A stretch of DNA of 64,000 nucleotides from Polymorphobacter multimanifer. Its GTDB lineage: Bacteria > Pseudomonadota > Alphaproteobacteria > Sphingomonadales > Sphingomonadaceae. Numbering within the stretch: the stretch's first letter is position 1; the number at the start of each line of letters is the position of its first letter. The position numbers were made by a program, and so were the translations under genes. The notes beneath the pieces are model-generated. The model searched no databases. It saw only the letters and a list, made by a program, of their open reading frames with translations, and was not told the origin of the DNA. Shown in pieces: positions 9,501 to 16,164 of this stretch. Where the stretch lies: assembly GCF_014205635.1 (NCBI RefSeq), contig NZ_JACIIV010000001.1, positions 186,001 to 250,000 on the forward strand. Reading direction: 5' to 3'.

Positions 9501-10654
9501 TCGGGCACGCGGGTGCTGTTCAGCAAAGGCGTCCCACCCGTAGCGAACAAGCCGCCATTATAGGGCGGTATGCCGACCGAACTGTCGCCTTTGTCGATCA
9601 TTCGCGACAGATCGGAAACGTGCGACCAAATGCGGGCGGCGGACGTGGAGAACGCGTCGCCGCTGGTCACGCGCCTGCCGACATCGAGCCGAAGCGGGCG
9701 CAGCGCATAGTCGTCATAACGCGGATCGCTAACCGGCAGGAGGTCGCGGTCTTCGGCATAGAGCAGGAATAGCAGGCGGTAGAGCAGCACCAGCGCGGCG
9801 TTCCGAACGTCGGACAACGGCGCATCCGGGGCGGCGCTGGCGATGGCAGTGGCAAGGCTCGGGAACACGGATTCAAACACCAGCTTTGACAGGCTGGCGG
9901 CGACCCGTTCCTCATAGAATGCGGCTTCGGCACGCGCACGATCATGGAACGAGCGTTGGTCCGCACCGTCGCGCAAGAACGCTTCGCGCCCGAACATGAC
10001 GGCAAAAACGCGCAGCCAGTGATCGCGCGTTACGTCGTCGGCGGTCAGATCGCCGCCGCCTTCCAAGGCCAGAACCCGGCCCAAATCAATTTCCAGAAAC
10101 TCCTCGGAGATCGACCGTGCGCCTGCCCAATAGAGCCGCCAGCGCGTGCCGTTGGTGAGGATGCCCCAGCGCAGCGCGCCGCCCGTCGTATCGTCGATAC
10201 GGCGCAGATAACGCAGCATCTGAGTGGACGGCGCGGTGGTTTCATCGCGGCCCGAAGCGCGATCCAGCGGACGTGCCCAGCGTTTGCTTTCGACGACCGC
10301 GAGACCGTGAGCATAGCGCCGCCATTGGTCACCTTGAGCATTGGCCGAGGCCTTCGCCGCAGCGTCAGCGAACAGCAGGCCATCGGGCACGTCATCGCGT
10401 CCGGTGACAGTCAGGTTTTGTTGGCGAAGCGATTCCGTCCATCCGAGAGACGCCAGCACCGGCCAGATGAAATCGTCCTCGGTTTGGCTTTCGTTCGTGC
10501 GATGGTTCTGCGGAAAGGCGACGGCGATTTGGTCAAGTCGCGTGCGCAGTTCAGCCACATCGACGGCGCGATAGGCGGCGGTAGCCTTGATCGCATCGGC
10601 GAGATAATCGGTGGTGAACAGCGCACCGGAAATGAACAACCCAGAATCAGACAA
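6578..10654 (-). CDS. Stand-alone Type IIG-like restriction-modification enzyme (Eco57I-type N6-adenine methylase with N-terminal nuclease motif)
   Basis: A 1358-residue single polypeptide. An N-terminal PD-(D/E)xK-like nuclease signature is visible: PDGLLF (D91) followed by VVESKRW (E122, K124). A gamma-class adenine methyltransferase core follows, with the SAM site DPAMGSGHF (about 514-522) and the catalytic NPPW (805-808). The C-terminal third probably holds target recognition. This order is that of Type IIG enzymes that both cut and methylate. No helicase, specificity subunit or BREX/DISARM partner is adjacent, which argues against PglX or DrmMI. Start chosen at the TTG at 10654 (AGGGGG 5 bases upstream, just after a plausible promoter); a GTG at 10738 is possible. 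Target site unknown. Confidence 0.8.
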   Translation of the reverse strand: MSDSGLFISGALFTTDYLADAIKATAAYRAVDVAELRTRLDQIAVAFPQNHRTNESQTEDDFIWPVLASLGWTESLRQQNLTVTGRDDVPDGLLFADAAAKASANAQGDQWRRYAHGLAVVESKRWARPLDRASGRDETTAPSTQMLRYLRRIDDTTGGALRWGILTNGTRWRLYWAGARSISEEFLEIDLGRVLALEGGGDLTADDVTRDHWLRVFAVMFGREAFLRDGADQRSFHDRARAEAAFYEERVAASLSKLVFESVFPSLATAIASAAPDAPLSDVRNAALVLLYRLLFLLYAEDRDLLPVSDPRYDDYALRPLRLDVGRRVTSGDAFSTSAARIWSHVSDLSRMIDKGDSSVGIPPYNGGLFATGGTPLLNSTRVPDSVMAPALDALSYERSSGERRYINYRDLSVQQLGSIYERLLEFEIVRDDAGALTVRPNLFARKNSGSYYTPDELVGLILDETLEPLITERLDAFSTALGKLNPKDAEDYRRRELRDADPANAILALRVCDPAMGSGHFLVSLVDTLADHVLDAMAEAAVLGFDVNYTSPLADKIEDIRATILKNAKAANWSIDEEQLDDRHIVRRMVLKRCVYGVDKNPMAVELAKVALWLHTFTVGAPLSYIDHHLHAGDSLFGLWVRDAIDKATAMGGELFYHEALRNAQRSAEAMKTIEALTDVEIAEAHRSAAMYEDVELMTGELDGFVSFLHALDWLDLKAKDKALARLWLDGRFGDPIPIARGRKAPDGGMAKPEEVEAFTAIWQRARALIGEERFLNWQIAFPGVWDNWASKGREGGFDAVVGNPPWDRIKLQQIEWFAARRPEIALAQRASDRAGMIAKLNTDGDPLFEDYQKADARAADTARMARASGHYPLLSRGDINLYSLFVERAHALVRPNGMVGLLTPSGIASDLSASAFFREVAVGGHLKALYDFENRRTRHGLEPFFPDVDSRFKFCAMVASPDRSFAAASCGFFLQAVGERTDPDRAFAIGAADFASVNPNTGTAPIFRSRRDMALTTAIYARLPVLVDRSGGAPVAAWPVRYATMFHMTNDSHLFRTRAELEEREGAWGIGGNRLQSAAGEWVPLYVGRMIHQFDHRAASVVVNEANLHNPALSGDVTPEMKADPFFLPASQYWLLADQAVLGSAIGFRDIARSTDARTMIAAIIPHRAAGNTAPLILSDTAPADQALLLGNLNAVVLDYVARQKAQSTHLNWYIVEQLPVIPPAAYARAFGPKAAADIVREAVLELTYTANDLVSFARDMGHVDATCDVLPPFVWDEDRRLRLRAKLDALYFILYGVFDPADPAKSRDDIRYIYSTFPIVEREETAKWGSYRSRDLCLAWINALMAGQPDAEVEG

Positions 10655-10677
10655 ATAGCGCCCCCTGTATGTTCTTA

Positions 10678-10706
10678 ACAGTAGCGAGACGGACCCATTC
10701 TGGCAA
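10678..10706 (-). promoter_or_regulatory. Possible promoter of the restriction-modification gene
   Basis: Minus-strand TTGCCA (10706-10701), a 17-base gap and TACTGT (10683-10678). A start at about 10671 would leave a leader of roughly 16 bases ending at the ribosome site before the TTG at 10654, so promoter and start choice support each other. The -10 is weak. Confidence 0.4.
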
Positions 10707-10917
10707 AGCCAAGTGTGATGGGTGCAGAGGTTTCGCACCAGCTTTGCACCCTGATGATCGAAGGTTTCGTCATCGGCAGCGCGCGAATCGGCGACTCAAA
10801 ATGGCGCATCCTCGTAGTGTGGCGTAGTAGGGCAATCGGCGGCTTGAATGGATTTCAGCTCAGGATCAGGGACAGGAAGATGACGGCAAGATAAAGCGAG
10901 ATTCCTCGCTGCCGGAA

Positions 10918-10933
10918 CTTCGTTCCTAAGTGG
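10918..10933 (+). repeat. Left copy of the junction direct repeat (candidate attL core)
   Basis: CTTCGTTCCTAAGTGG here matches CTTTGTTCCGAAGTGG at 15947-15962 at 14 of 16 positions in the same orientation. The right copy ends exactly at the CCA end of tRNA-Ser, next to the serine recombinase. The two copies bracket relaxase, toxin-antitoxin and recombinase genes, as expected for attachment sites of an integrated element of about 5 kb. That they are att sites is inference. Confidence 0.55.
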
Positions 10934-10987
10934 TTGTCTGCACATTGTTTTTTGGCGTTGGGCGGCACCGTCCGCGAGGTGCGTGGG

Positions 10988-11049
10988 TGGCATTCATGCC
11001 ATTTTCTCGTTTGTTATCAATGTTTCGACATGCACCATCGACGATGTGC
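10988..11049 (+). other. oriT: Candidate origin of transfer (oriT) upstream of the relaxase
   Basis: Two inverted repeats flank an AT-richer stretch: TGGCAT-TC-ATGCCA at 10988-11001, and GCACCATCG/CGATGTGC (one bulged base) at 11032-11049. They lie 110-170 bases before the relaxase start, the usual place for an oriT. No nic-site consensus could be recognised, so this is a positional and structural suggestion only. Confidence 0.3.
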
Positions 11050-11159
11050 GCGAAGTCCAGTCCCGCCGTTTCCCGCCGTGCGTCTGTATTTCTACGCCAC
11101 GGCCCTACGCCCCGATTTACTGTCTTGCGCGGCTGACTCCGACCCTCAATCGTCACGTC

Positions 11160-13247
11160 ATGGCGAACGATGACGACCGATTCCGTATCCGTCCCGGCAA
11201 GGTTCGCGACCGGGTGGCGACCCGTTTGCCGAGGACGGTGCGGCAGCGTCCCAAGACCTTCATCGGCGAGGTGCATCAGGCGATCCGCCGGGCGGGCGGC
11301 AACCCCAACAGTCTGGCCGGTACGGGGAAGGGAAGCGGGCGATTCAACGCGCGCGGGCGGGGCGCTCAGATCGCGGCGGGATTGAAGGGCCGGAACGGGT
11401 GGAGCCGGGACGGGAGCGGCGTCCGCACCCGCTCGCGCCGGGTGGCGGTGAAGGCCCGTGTGGTGAAGCTCAATCCGCAGCGCGGTGCCGCACGCGGGCG
11501 GCAGTTCGTCAGCGGCAAAGCGGTGGACGCGCACCTGCGCTATCTGGAGCGCGACGGCGTGACCCGCGACGGCGACAAGGGTCAGGTCTACTCCGCCGAG
11601 CGGGACGTGGCCGATGGCCCAGCCTTCCTCGACCGGGGCCGCGAGGATCGCCACCAGTTCCGCTTCATCGTCTCCGCCGAGGAGGGGTTGGAGCTGTCCG
11701 ACCTTCGCTCGACCACTCGCGACCTGATGACGGCGATGGAGGCCGACCTGGGAACGAAGCTCGACTGGATCGCGGTCGATCATCACAATACCGGCCACCC
11801 GCATACTCACATCCTGATGCGCGGCGTCACCGACGACGGCAAGATGCTCAACATCGCCGGGGATTACATCGCTCACGGCGTCCGGGAACGGGCGAGCGAG
11901 ATCGTCACGCTGGAGCTGGGCCGTCAGACCGAGCAGGAGGTCAGTCGCCAGCTCGAGCGCGAGGTGGACGCCGAACGCTTCACCCGGCTCGACCGTATGC
12001 TGATCGCTTCGCAGGAGCGCGACGAGTTTTCCGACCTCCGTCCTGACAAGGACATGCTCGAAACCGCCCGGCAGAACCGGGCACTGCTGATCGACCGCGC
12101 CCGCAAGCTGGAGCGTATGGGGCTGGCAACCGAGCATACGCCGGGCGTCTGGACGATATCGGCCCGCGCCGAGCCGATGCTTCGCGAGCTGGGCATGCGC
12201 GGCGACATCATCAAGACGATGCACCAGGCGCTGGAGCGCGAGGGGGTCGCGGAGCAGCGGGCGTATGCGGGCTACACCGTCCACCGCGCCGCACCGACCG
12301 AGCGGATCGTCGGGCGCGTTGTCGCCAAAGGTCTGGGCGGTGACGAGCTGGGCGAACGTATGGGCCTCACCATCGACGGCGTGGACGGGCGCGTCCATCA
12401 CCTTGAGGTTCCAGCGACCAGTGCCGAGGACATCGGACGCGGCAGCATCGTCGCAGTGGAGCCGCCGCCGAGCGTTCCGCGCATCGCCGATGATAACATC
12501 CTGCAACACACCGACGCTCAAGGCATCTACCGGCCTTCGGCTCACTTGGAATCTGTGCGCGAGACCATGCCCCGGATCGACCATGCGCGTCATGTCCAGT
12601 CGCACGTCCGCAGGCTTGAAGCCCTGCGCCGCGCGGGGATCGTCGAGCGCGTCCATGCCGAACACTGGACCATACCTGCCGACTTACCCGAACGCGGCCT
12701 CGCCTATGATCGCCAGCGGTTCGGCAACGACCCGCGCATCGACGAGCTATCCCACCTGCCACTCGACCGGCAGGTGCGCCATGACGGGGCGACCTGGCTC
12801 GACCGAACCATGCTGGGCAGCGGGCACGAGACCATGCCTCACACCGGCTTCGGCGGCGACGTGCGCAAGGCCTGGGACGCTCGCAAGCAGACGCTCGCCG
12901 ACATGGGCTATGTCCGCGATCTTGGCGGCGGCAAGTTTCGCGCGCCGACCGACCTGATCACGCAACTTGAGCAGGCCGAGGTCAATCGCTCGGGCAAGAA
13001 GTTCGCAGCCGAACGCGGTCTCGACTGGCAGCCCACCGCGAGCGGCGATCATGTCTCGGGAAAGCTCGTCGGCCAGGCCCAGCTCACCAGCGGGCGGTTC
13101 GCCATGATCGACAATGGCTTGGGGTTCCAGCTCGTGCCGTGGAACGACACGCTCGCCAAACGTCTCGGCCAGCAGGTTGACGGTATCCCCATGCCCGGCG
13201 GCGGCATCGAGTGGACGTTTGGCAGGAGCCGAGGGCTGGGGATCTAG
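11160..13247 (+). CDS. Relaxase/mobilization nuclease with DUF3363 C-terminal region
   Basis: A 695-residue DNA-nicking transfer protein of the VirD2/TraI-like HUH type. Residues 1-100 are basic. The motif I tyrosine is probably in HLRYLERDG (about Y128), and the metal site is HHNTGHPHTHILMRG (about residues 208-222). The long C-terminal part matches the DUF3363 region of relaxases from integrative elements. The ATG at 11160 gives MANDDDRFRI; no strong ribosome site is seen, and the open frame extends to 10983. No type IV secretion or coupling-protein genes are near, so transfer would depend on a helper element. Confidence 0.85.
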   Translation: MANDDDRFRIRPGKVRDRVATRLPRTVRQRPKTFIGEVHQAIRRAGGNPNSLAGTGKGSGRFNARGRGAQIAAGLKGRNGWSRDGSGVRTRSRRVAVKARVVKLNPQRGAARGRQFVSGKAVDAHLRYLERDGVTRDGDKGQVYSAERDVADGPAFLDRGREDRHQFRFIVSAEEGLELSDLRSTTRDLMTAMEADLGTKLDWIAVDHHNTGHPHTHILMRGVTDDGKMLNIAGDYIAHGVRERASEIVTLELGRQTEQEVSRQLEREVDAERFTRLDRMLIASQERDEFSDLRPDKDMLETARQNRALLIDRARKLERMGLATEHTPGVWTISARAEPMLRELGMRGDIIKTMHQALEREGVAEQRAYAGYTVHRAAPTERIVGRVVAKGLGGDELGERMGLTIDGVDGRVHHLEVPATSAEDIGRGSIVAVEPPPSVPRIADDNILQHTDAQGIYRPSAHLESVRETMPRIDHARHVQSHVRRLEALRRAGIVERVHAEHWTIPADLPERGLAYDRQRFGNDPRIDELSHLPLDRQVRHDGATWLDRTMLGSGHETMPHTGFGGDVRKAWDARKQTLADMGYVRDLGGGKFRAPTDLITQLEQAEVNRSGKKFAAERGLDWQPTASGDHVSGKLVGQAQLTSGRFAMIDNGLGFQLVPWNDTLAKRLGQQVDGIPMPGGGIEWTFGRSRGLGI

Positions 13248-13262
13248 CATCCCATAATTGTT

Positions 13263-13279
13263 GCGCCCAATATGGGCGC
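13263..13279 (+). promoter_or_regulatory. Palindromic operator upstream of higB
   Basis: Perfect 7-bp inverted repeat GCGCCCA-ATA-TGGGCGC, 18 bases before the higB start and just before its AGGAAGG ribosome site. HigA-type antitoxins repress their own operon by binding such palindromes, so this is the likely autoregulatory site. Confidence 0.6.
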
Positions 13280-13296
13280 GTGATAGGAAGGCTGAT

Positions 13297-13620
13297 ATGC
13301 GGATCATATCGCGGCGCACCTTGCGCGAGTACATCGCGGAACGTGCCGGTCACAAGGACCAGCCCGCTCTGAAAGCGGCGCTCGATTCATGGTTCGCGGA
13401 AGTGAGCAAGGCGGCCTGGACCAGCACCGCCGATGTGAAGCGGCTCTATGCCACCGCCAGCATCGTCAGCGCCGACCGGATCGTCTTCAACATCAAGGGC
13501 AACGACTATCGACTTGTCGTTGCGGTAGATTTCGAGAAGGCCATCGTCTGGATCAAGTGGATCGGCACCCACAAGGACTACGACCGGATCGACGTGAAGG
13601 AGGTTGACCATGGCGACTGA
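13297..13620 (+). CDS. higB: HigB-family toxin of a type II toxin-antitoxin pair
   Basis: A 107-residue protein starting MRIISRRTLREYIAER with the HigB/RelE-like core VFNIKGNDYRLVVAVDF and IKWIGTHKDYDRID, the pattern of ribosome-dependent mRNA interferases. The ATG at 13297 follows AGGAAGG. Toxin-first order with the antitoxin start overlapping its end is characteristic of higBA. It probably stabilises the surrounding mobile element. The palindrome upstream suggests repression by HigA. Confidence 0.88.
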   Translation: MRIISRRTLREYIAERAGHKDQPALKAALDSWFAEVSKAAWTSTADVKRLYATASIVSADRIVFNIKGNDYRLVVAVDFEKAIVWIKWIGTHKDYDRIDVKEVDHGD

Positions 13621-13987
13621 CGTGAAGCCGATCCGCACCGAAGCGGATTATGACGCGGCGATGGAAGAAGTCGCGACGCTGTGGGGCGCGAGGAGCGGCA
13701 CGCCAAAGGGCGACCGGCTCGACGTGCTGGCCACGCTGATCGACGTCTATGAGGCCAAGCACCATGCGATGGATGCGCCCGATCCGATCGAAGCGATCAA
13801 GTTCCGGATGGAGCAGCAGGGCATGACCCGCAAGGATTTGGAGGACATCATCGGCACACGCACCCGGATCGCCGAGGTGTTCAACCGCAAGCGTGGCCTG
13901 TCGATCGACATGATCCGCCGCCTGCATGACCGGCTGGGGATTTCCGCCGAGGTGCTGATCCGGCCCTCGCGCAAGGAAGCGGCGTGA
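13610..13987 (+). CDS. higA: HigA-family antitoxin with helix-turn-helix
   Basis: A 125-residue protein whose C-terminal half is an XRE-like helix-turn-helix (EQQGMTRKDLEDIIGT then RIAEVFNRKRGLSIDMIRRL) and whose N-terminal half (EADYDAAMEEVATLW, LATLIDVYEAKHH) is typical of HigA antitoxins that pair with HigB. The ATG at 13610 lies 6 bases after AAGGAGG inside higB and overlaps the higB stop by 11 bases, so translation is coupled. A TTG at 13604 is a poorer alternative. Confidence 0.88.
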   Translation: MATDVKPIRTEADYDAAMEEVATLWGARSGTPKGDRLDVLATLIDVYEAKHHAMDAPDPIEAIKFRMEQQGMTRKDLEDIIGTRTRIAEVFNRKRGLSIDMIRRLHDRLGISAEVLIRPSRKEAA

Positions 13988-14034
13988 CCACGGACCTTAC
14001 ATCAGTTCCGCCGCCAGCCGCCGTGCGCAAGTAT

Positions 14035-14079
14035 CTACGCGCTACGGCACGAAGCGTAGTCAAGCGTAGAGAAACGCTA
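14035..14079 (+). repeat. Cluster of GCGTAG-type hexamers in the higA-recombinase gap
   Basis: Within 45 bases there are CTACGC (14035), CTACG (14042), AGCGTAG (14053), AGCGTAG (14063) and ACGCTA (14074): two copies on one strand spaced exactly 10 bases apart and three in the other orientation. Helical phasing suggests a protein-binding array, for example an operator for the downstream genes. Confidence 0.4.
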
Positions 14080-14114
14080 TTCTTTCAGCGCGTTGGTTCG
14101 GCGATTCTGGCGCA

Positions 14115-14339
14115 ATGCCCCGAGTCTCGCGCCCGCATCCGCCCACCGCTTCCGAGCAGCTTGAACGGCTGCTTGGGAAGCCGTGGCCGTTTCCGGGCCG
14201 TCCGCCGAAGCACGACGTGGAGGCGTGGACCGTCACCGATGACTGGCCCGATCGCGTGCCGGTCACCCAGGCCGAGGTGGAGGTATTCGAGGCGTGGTTT
14301 GGCGACCTGTTCGACGAGATGTTTGGGCCGTGCCGATGA
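14115..14339 (+). CDS. Small hypothetical protein before the recombinase
   Basis: A 74-residue frame, MPRVSRPHPP...FGDLFDEMFGPCR, ending 18 bases before the recombinase start on the same strand. It is proline-rich at the N-terminus, with an acidic amphipathic C-terminal helix (VTQAEVEVFEAWFGDLFDEMF). I do not recognise the family. No convincing ribosome site precedes the ATG. Its position suggests a small partner or regulator of the recombinase, but nothing in the sequence shows this. Confidence 0.45.
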   Translation: MPRVSRPHPPTASEQLERLLGKPWPFPGRPPKHDVEAWTVTDDWPDRVPVTQAEVEVFEAWFGDLFDEMFGPCR

Positions 14340-14357
14340 TGTGAAGAGTTTGCCGTC

Positions 14358-15992
14358 ATGACCGTGCCGCTACGCGCCGCCCTTTATCTGCGCGTCTCGA
14401 CCGCGCGGCAGGCCGAGCATGATGTGTCCATCCCCGACCAGCGTAAGCAGGGCGAAGCCTATTGCGTCGCGCGCGGCTACCAGCTCGTTGAGACGTTCGT
14501 GGACGCGGGCGCGTCCGCTACCAATGACCGCCGCCCCGAATTTCAGCGGATGATCGAGGCCGGGACGACCAAGCCCGCGCCGTTCGAGGTGGTGGTGGTC
14601 CACTCGTTCAGCCGCTTCTTCCGCGATCACTTCGAGCTGGAGTTCTACGTCCGCAAGCTGGCGAAGAACGGCATCCGCCTGTTGTCGATCACCCAGGAGA
14701 TGGGCGACGACCCGATGCACGTCATGATGCGCCAGATCATGGCGCTGTTCGACGAGTATCAATCCAAGGAGAACGCCAAGCACGTCCTTCGCGCGTTGAA
14801 GGAGAATGCGCGGCAAGGGTTCTGGAACGGCTCGCTCCCGCCGATCGGCTACCGTGTCGTCGCCGCCGAACAGCGCGGGGCGAAGATCAAGAAGAAGCTG
14901 GAGATCGACCCGCTGCACGCAGACACCGTGCGGCTGGCGTTCCGGCTCGCGCTGGAGGGCGACGGCACGACCGGCCCGATGGGCGTCAAAACCATCACCA
15001 AGCACCTGAACGAACGCAGTATCTTTACCCGCGACGGCGGGCGCTGGGGGATCGGCACGGTCCATCGGATGCTGACGCGCAAAACCTATATCGGTCGCCA
15101 CGAGTTCAACCGTCGAACGAAGAACGGGGACAACAAGCCCGACAAGGAGGTTATCTCAGTCGCCGTGCCGCCGATTATCGATCAAGCGACGTTCGACACC
15201 GTGCAGGCGCGCATGAAAGCCCGCAACCCGAAGGTGACGCCACCGCAAGTCGTGGGCGGTCCCACACTACTGACCGGATTGATCCATTGCGCCAAGTGCG
15301 GTGGAGCCATGACCATCCGCACCGGCAAGGGCGGGCGCTATCGCTACTACACCTGCTCGACCAAAGCCCGGCAGGGTCCGACCGCTTGCAACGGCATGAC
15401 CGTCCCGATGGAGAAGCTGGACGCACTGGTCGCCGGGCATCTTGAGGATCGGTTGCTTGACCCAGCGCGGCTGGAGGAGGTGCTGGCGACGGTCCTCGAC
15501 CGGCGGCAGGAGCGCACCGAGCGTCGCCATGCCCACATCGCCGAGCTGAACAAGCGCGCAACCGAAACCGACCTTCGCCTCAAGCGCCTTTACGACGCCA
15601 TCGAGAGCGGCGTCGCCGATCTGGACGACCCCGACCTGAAGGACCGCATCGCCAGCCTCAAGGCCATCCGCGACCAGTCGCGCGTCGATGCCGACCGCGC
15701 GTCCGCCATGCTCGAAAGCGCGGGTCAGAAGGCGATCACCGCGCCGATGCTCGCCAAGTTCGCACAGACCGCGCGCCAGCGGATGCGCCTCGACGGCGGC
15801 GGCTACCGCCGCGACCATCTTCGCGCGCTGGCGCAGCGCGTCGAGGTCAATGACGGCGAAGTTCGCATCATGGGATCAAAGTCCGACCTGTTGCGGACAC
15901 TTGCCGCCGCAGGCGGCTCGGGAACGCTGCCGGGCGCAGTGCCCAGCTTTGTTCCGAAGTGGCGGAAGGGGTGGGATTCGAACCCACGGTGA
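14358..15992 (+). CDS. Large serine recombinase (site-specific integrase)
   Basis: A 544-residue recombinase: an N-terminal resolvase domain with the nucleophile in YLRVST (S14) and the following PDQRKQGEAY, a central recombinase domain (LPPIGYRVV, LNERSIFTRDGG), a zinc beta-ribbon starting CAKCGG with further Cys in YYTCS and TACNG, then a coiled coil (about 380-450). The last residues, KWRKGWDSNPR, are read through the 3' end of the tRNA-Ser gene on the opposite strand; 33 bases overlap. It likely integrates and excises the element. Across the candidate att repeat the frame would continue in the circular form into a different tail. Confidence 0.93.
   Translation: MTVPLRAALYLRVSTARQAEHDVSIPDQRKQGEAYCVARGYQLVETFVDAGASATNDRRPEFQRMIEAGTTKPAPFEVVVVHSFSRFFRDHFELEFYVRKLAKNGIRLLSITQEMGDDPMHVMMRQIMALFDEYQSKENAKHVLRALKENARQGFWNGSLPPIGYRVVAAEQRGAKIKKKLEIDPLHADTVRLAFRLALEGDGTTGPMGVKTITKHLNERSIFTRDGGRWGIGTVHRMLTRKTYIGRHEFNRRTKNGDNKPDKEVISVAVPPIIDQATFDTVQARMKARNPKVTPPQVVGGPTLLTGLIHCAKCGGAMTIRTGKGGRYRYYTCSTKARQGPTACNGMTVPMEKLDALVAGHLEDRLLDPARLEEVLATVLDRRQERTERRHAHIAELNKRATETDLRLKRLYDAIESGVADLDDPDLKDRIASLKAIRDQSRVDADRASAMLESAGQKAITAPMLAKFAQTARQRMRLDGGGYRRDHLRALAQRVEVNDGEVRIMGSKSDLLRTLAAAGGSGTLPGAVPSFVPKWRKGWDSNPR
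15947..15962 (+). repeat. Right copy of the junction direct repeat (candidate attR core)
   Basis: CTTTGTTCCGAAGTGG, matching the copy at 10918-10933 at 14/16 positions. Its last three bases are the CCA end of tRNA-Ser. Here the bases AAGTGG are flanked by a perfect 5-bp dyad, TTCCG/CGGAA (15952-15967), the kind of symmetry expected around a serine-recombinase crossover. Confidence 0.55.
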
Positions 15993-16049
15993 GGTTTCCC
16001 CCACGACGGTTTTCAAGACCGTTGCCATAGACCACTCGGCCACCCTTCC
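15960..16049 (-). tRNA. tRNA-Ser, anticodon TGA
   Basis: A 90-base class II tRNA on the minus strand. The acceptor stem is GGAAGGG paired with CCCTTCC followed by G and an encoded CCA. The D arm has GCCGAGTGGTC, the anticodon loop is CTTGAAA giving TGA, the variable arm is long, and the T loop is GGTTCGAATCC. It reads UCA and other UCN codons. The 3' end abuts the mobile element and overlaps the last 33 bases of the recombinase gene on the other strand, so the gene was left intact by integration. Confidence 0.95.
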
Positions 16050-16164
16050 GGACGCCGCACGTCATGCCGTTCTGTTCAGCGGGAGGCAAGAGCCGGCGGT
16101 TCATCCACAACAAATGCAGACCTCCCGCCTTCCGACCATCCGCCGCTTGTGGCACATCCGTGGC

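Larger units (their letters stand above)
10655..11159. other. Non-coding gap between the restriction enzyme and the relaxase
   Basis: This 505-base stretch holds, left to right, the promoter of the restriction gene, about 200 bases in which I see nothing recognisable, the left copy of the junction repeat (10918-10933) with a GGAAC-TTC-GTTCC dyad overlapping it, and two inverted repeats (10988-11001 and 11032-11049) that may belong to an origin of transfer. Short open frames here on both strands match nothing I recognise and are not called. Confidence 0.6.

Noticed and set aside
6578-10654. BREX PglX or DISARM DrmMI methylase
   Set aside because: No pglZ, brx, drmA, drmB or other partner genes are adjacent, and an N-terminal ExK motif points to a self-contained Type IIG enzyme.
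10934-11173. Open frame of 79 codons directly after the left junction repeat, as an independent gene
   Set aside because: TTG start without a ribosome site and no recognisable domain. It overlaps the relaxase start and is only interesting as a possible extension of the recombinase after excision.
10926-12665. 579-codon open frame on the minus strand opposite the relaxase
   Set aside because: A shadow of the relaxase codon bias in GC-rich DNA. It lacks domain motifs and a ribosome site, while the relaxase strand has clear HUH motifs.
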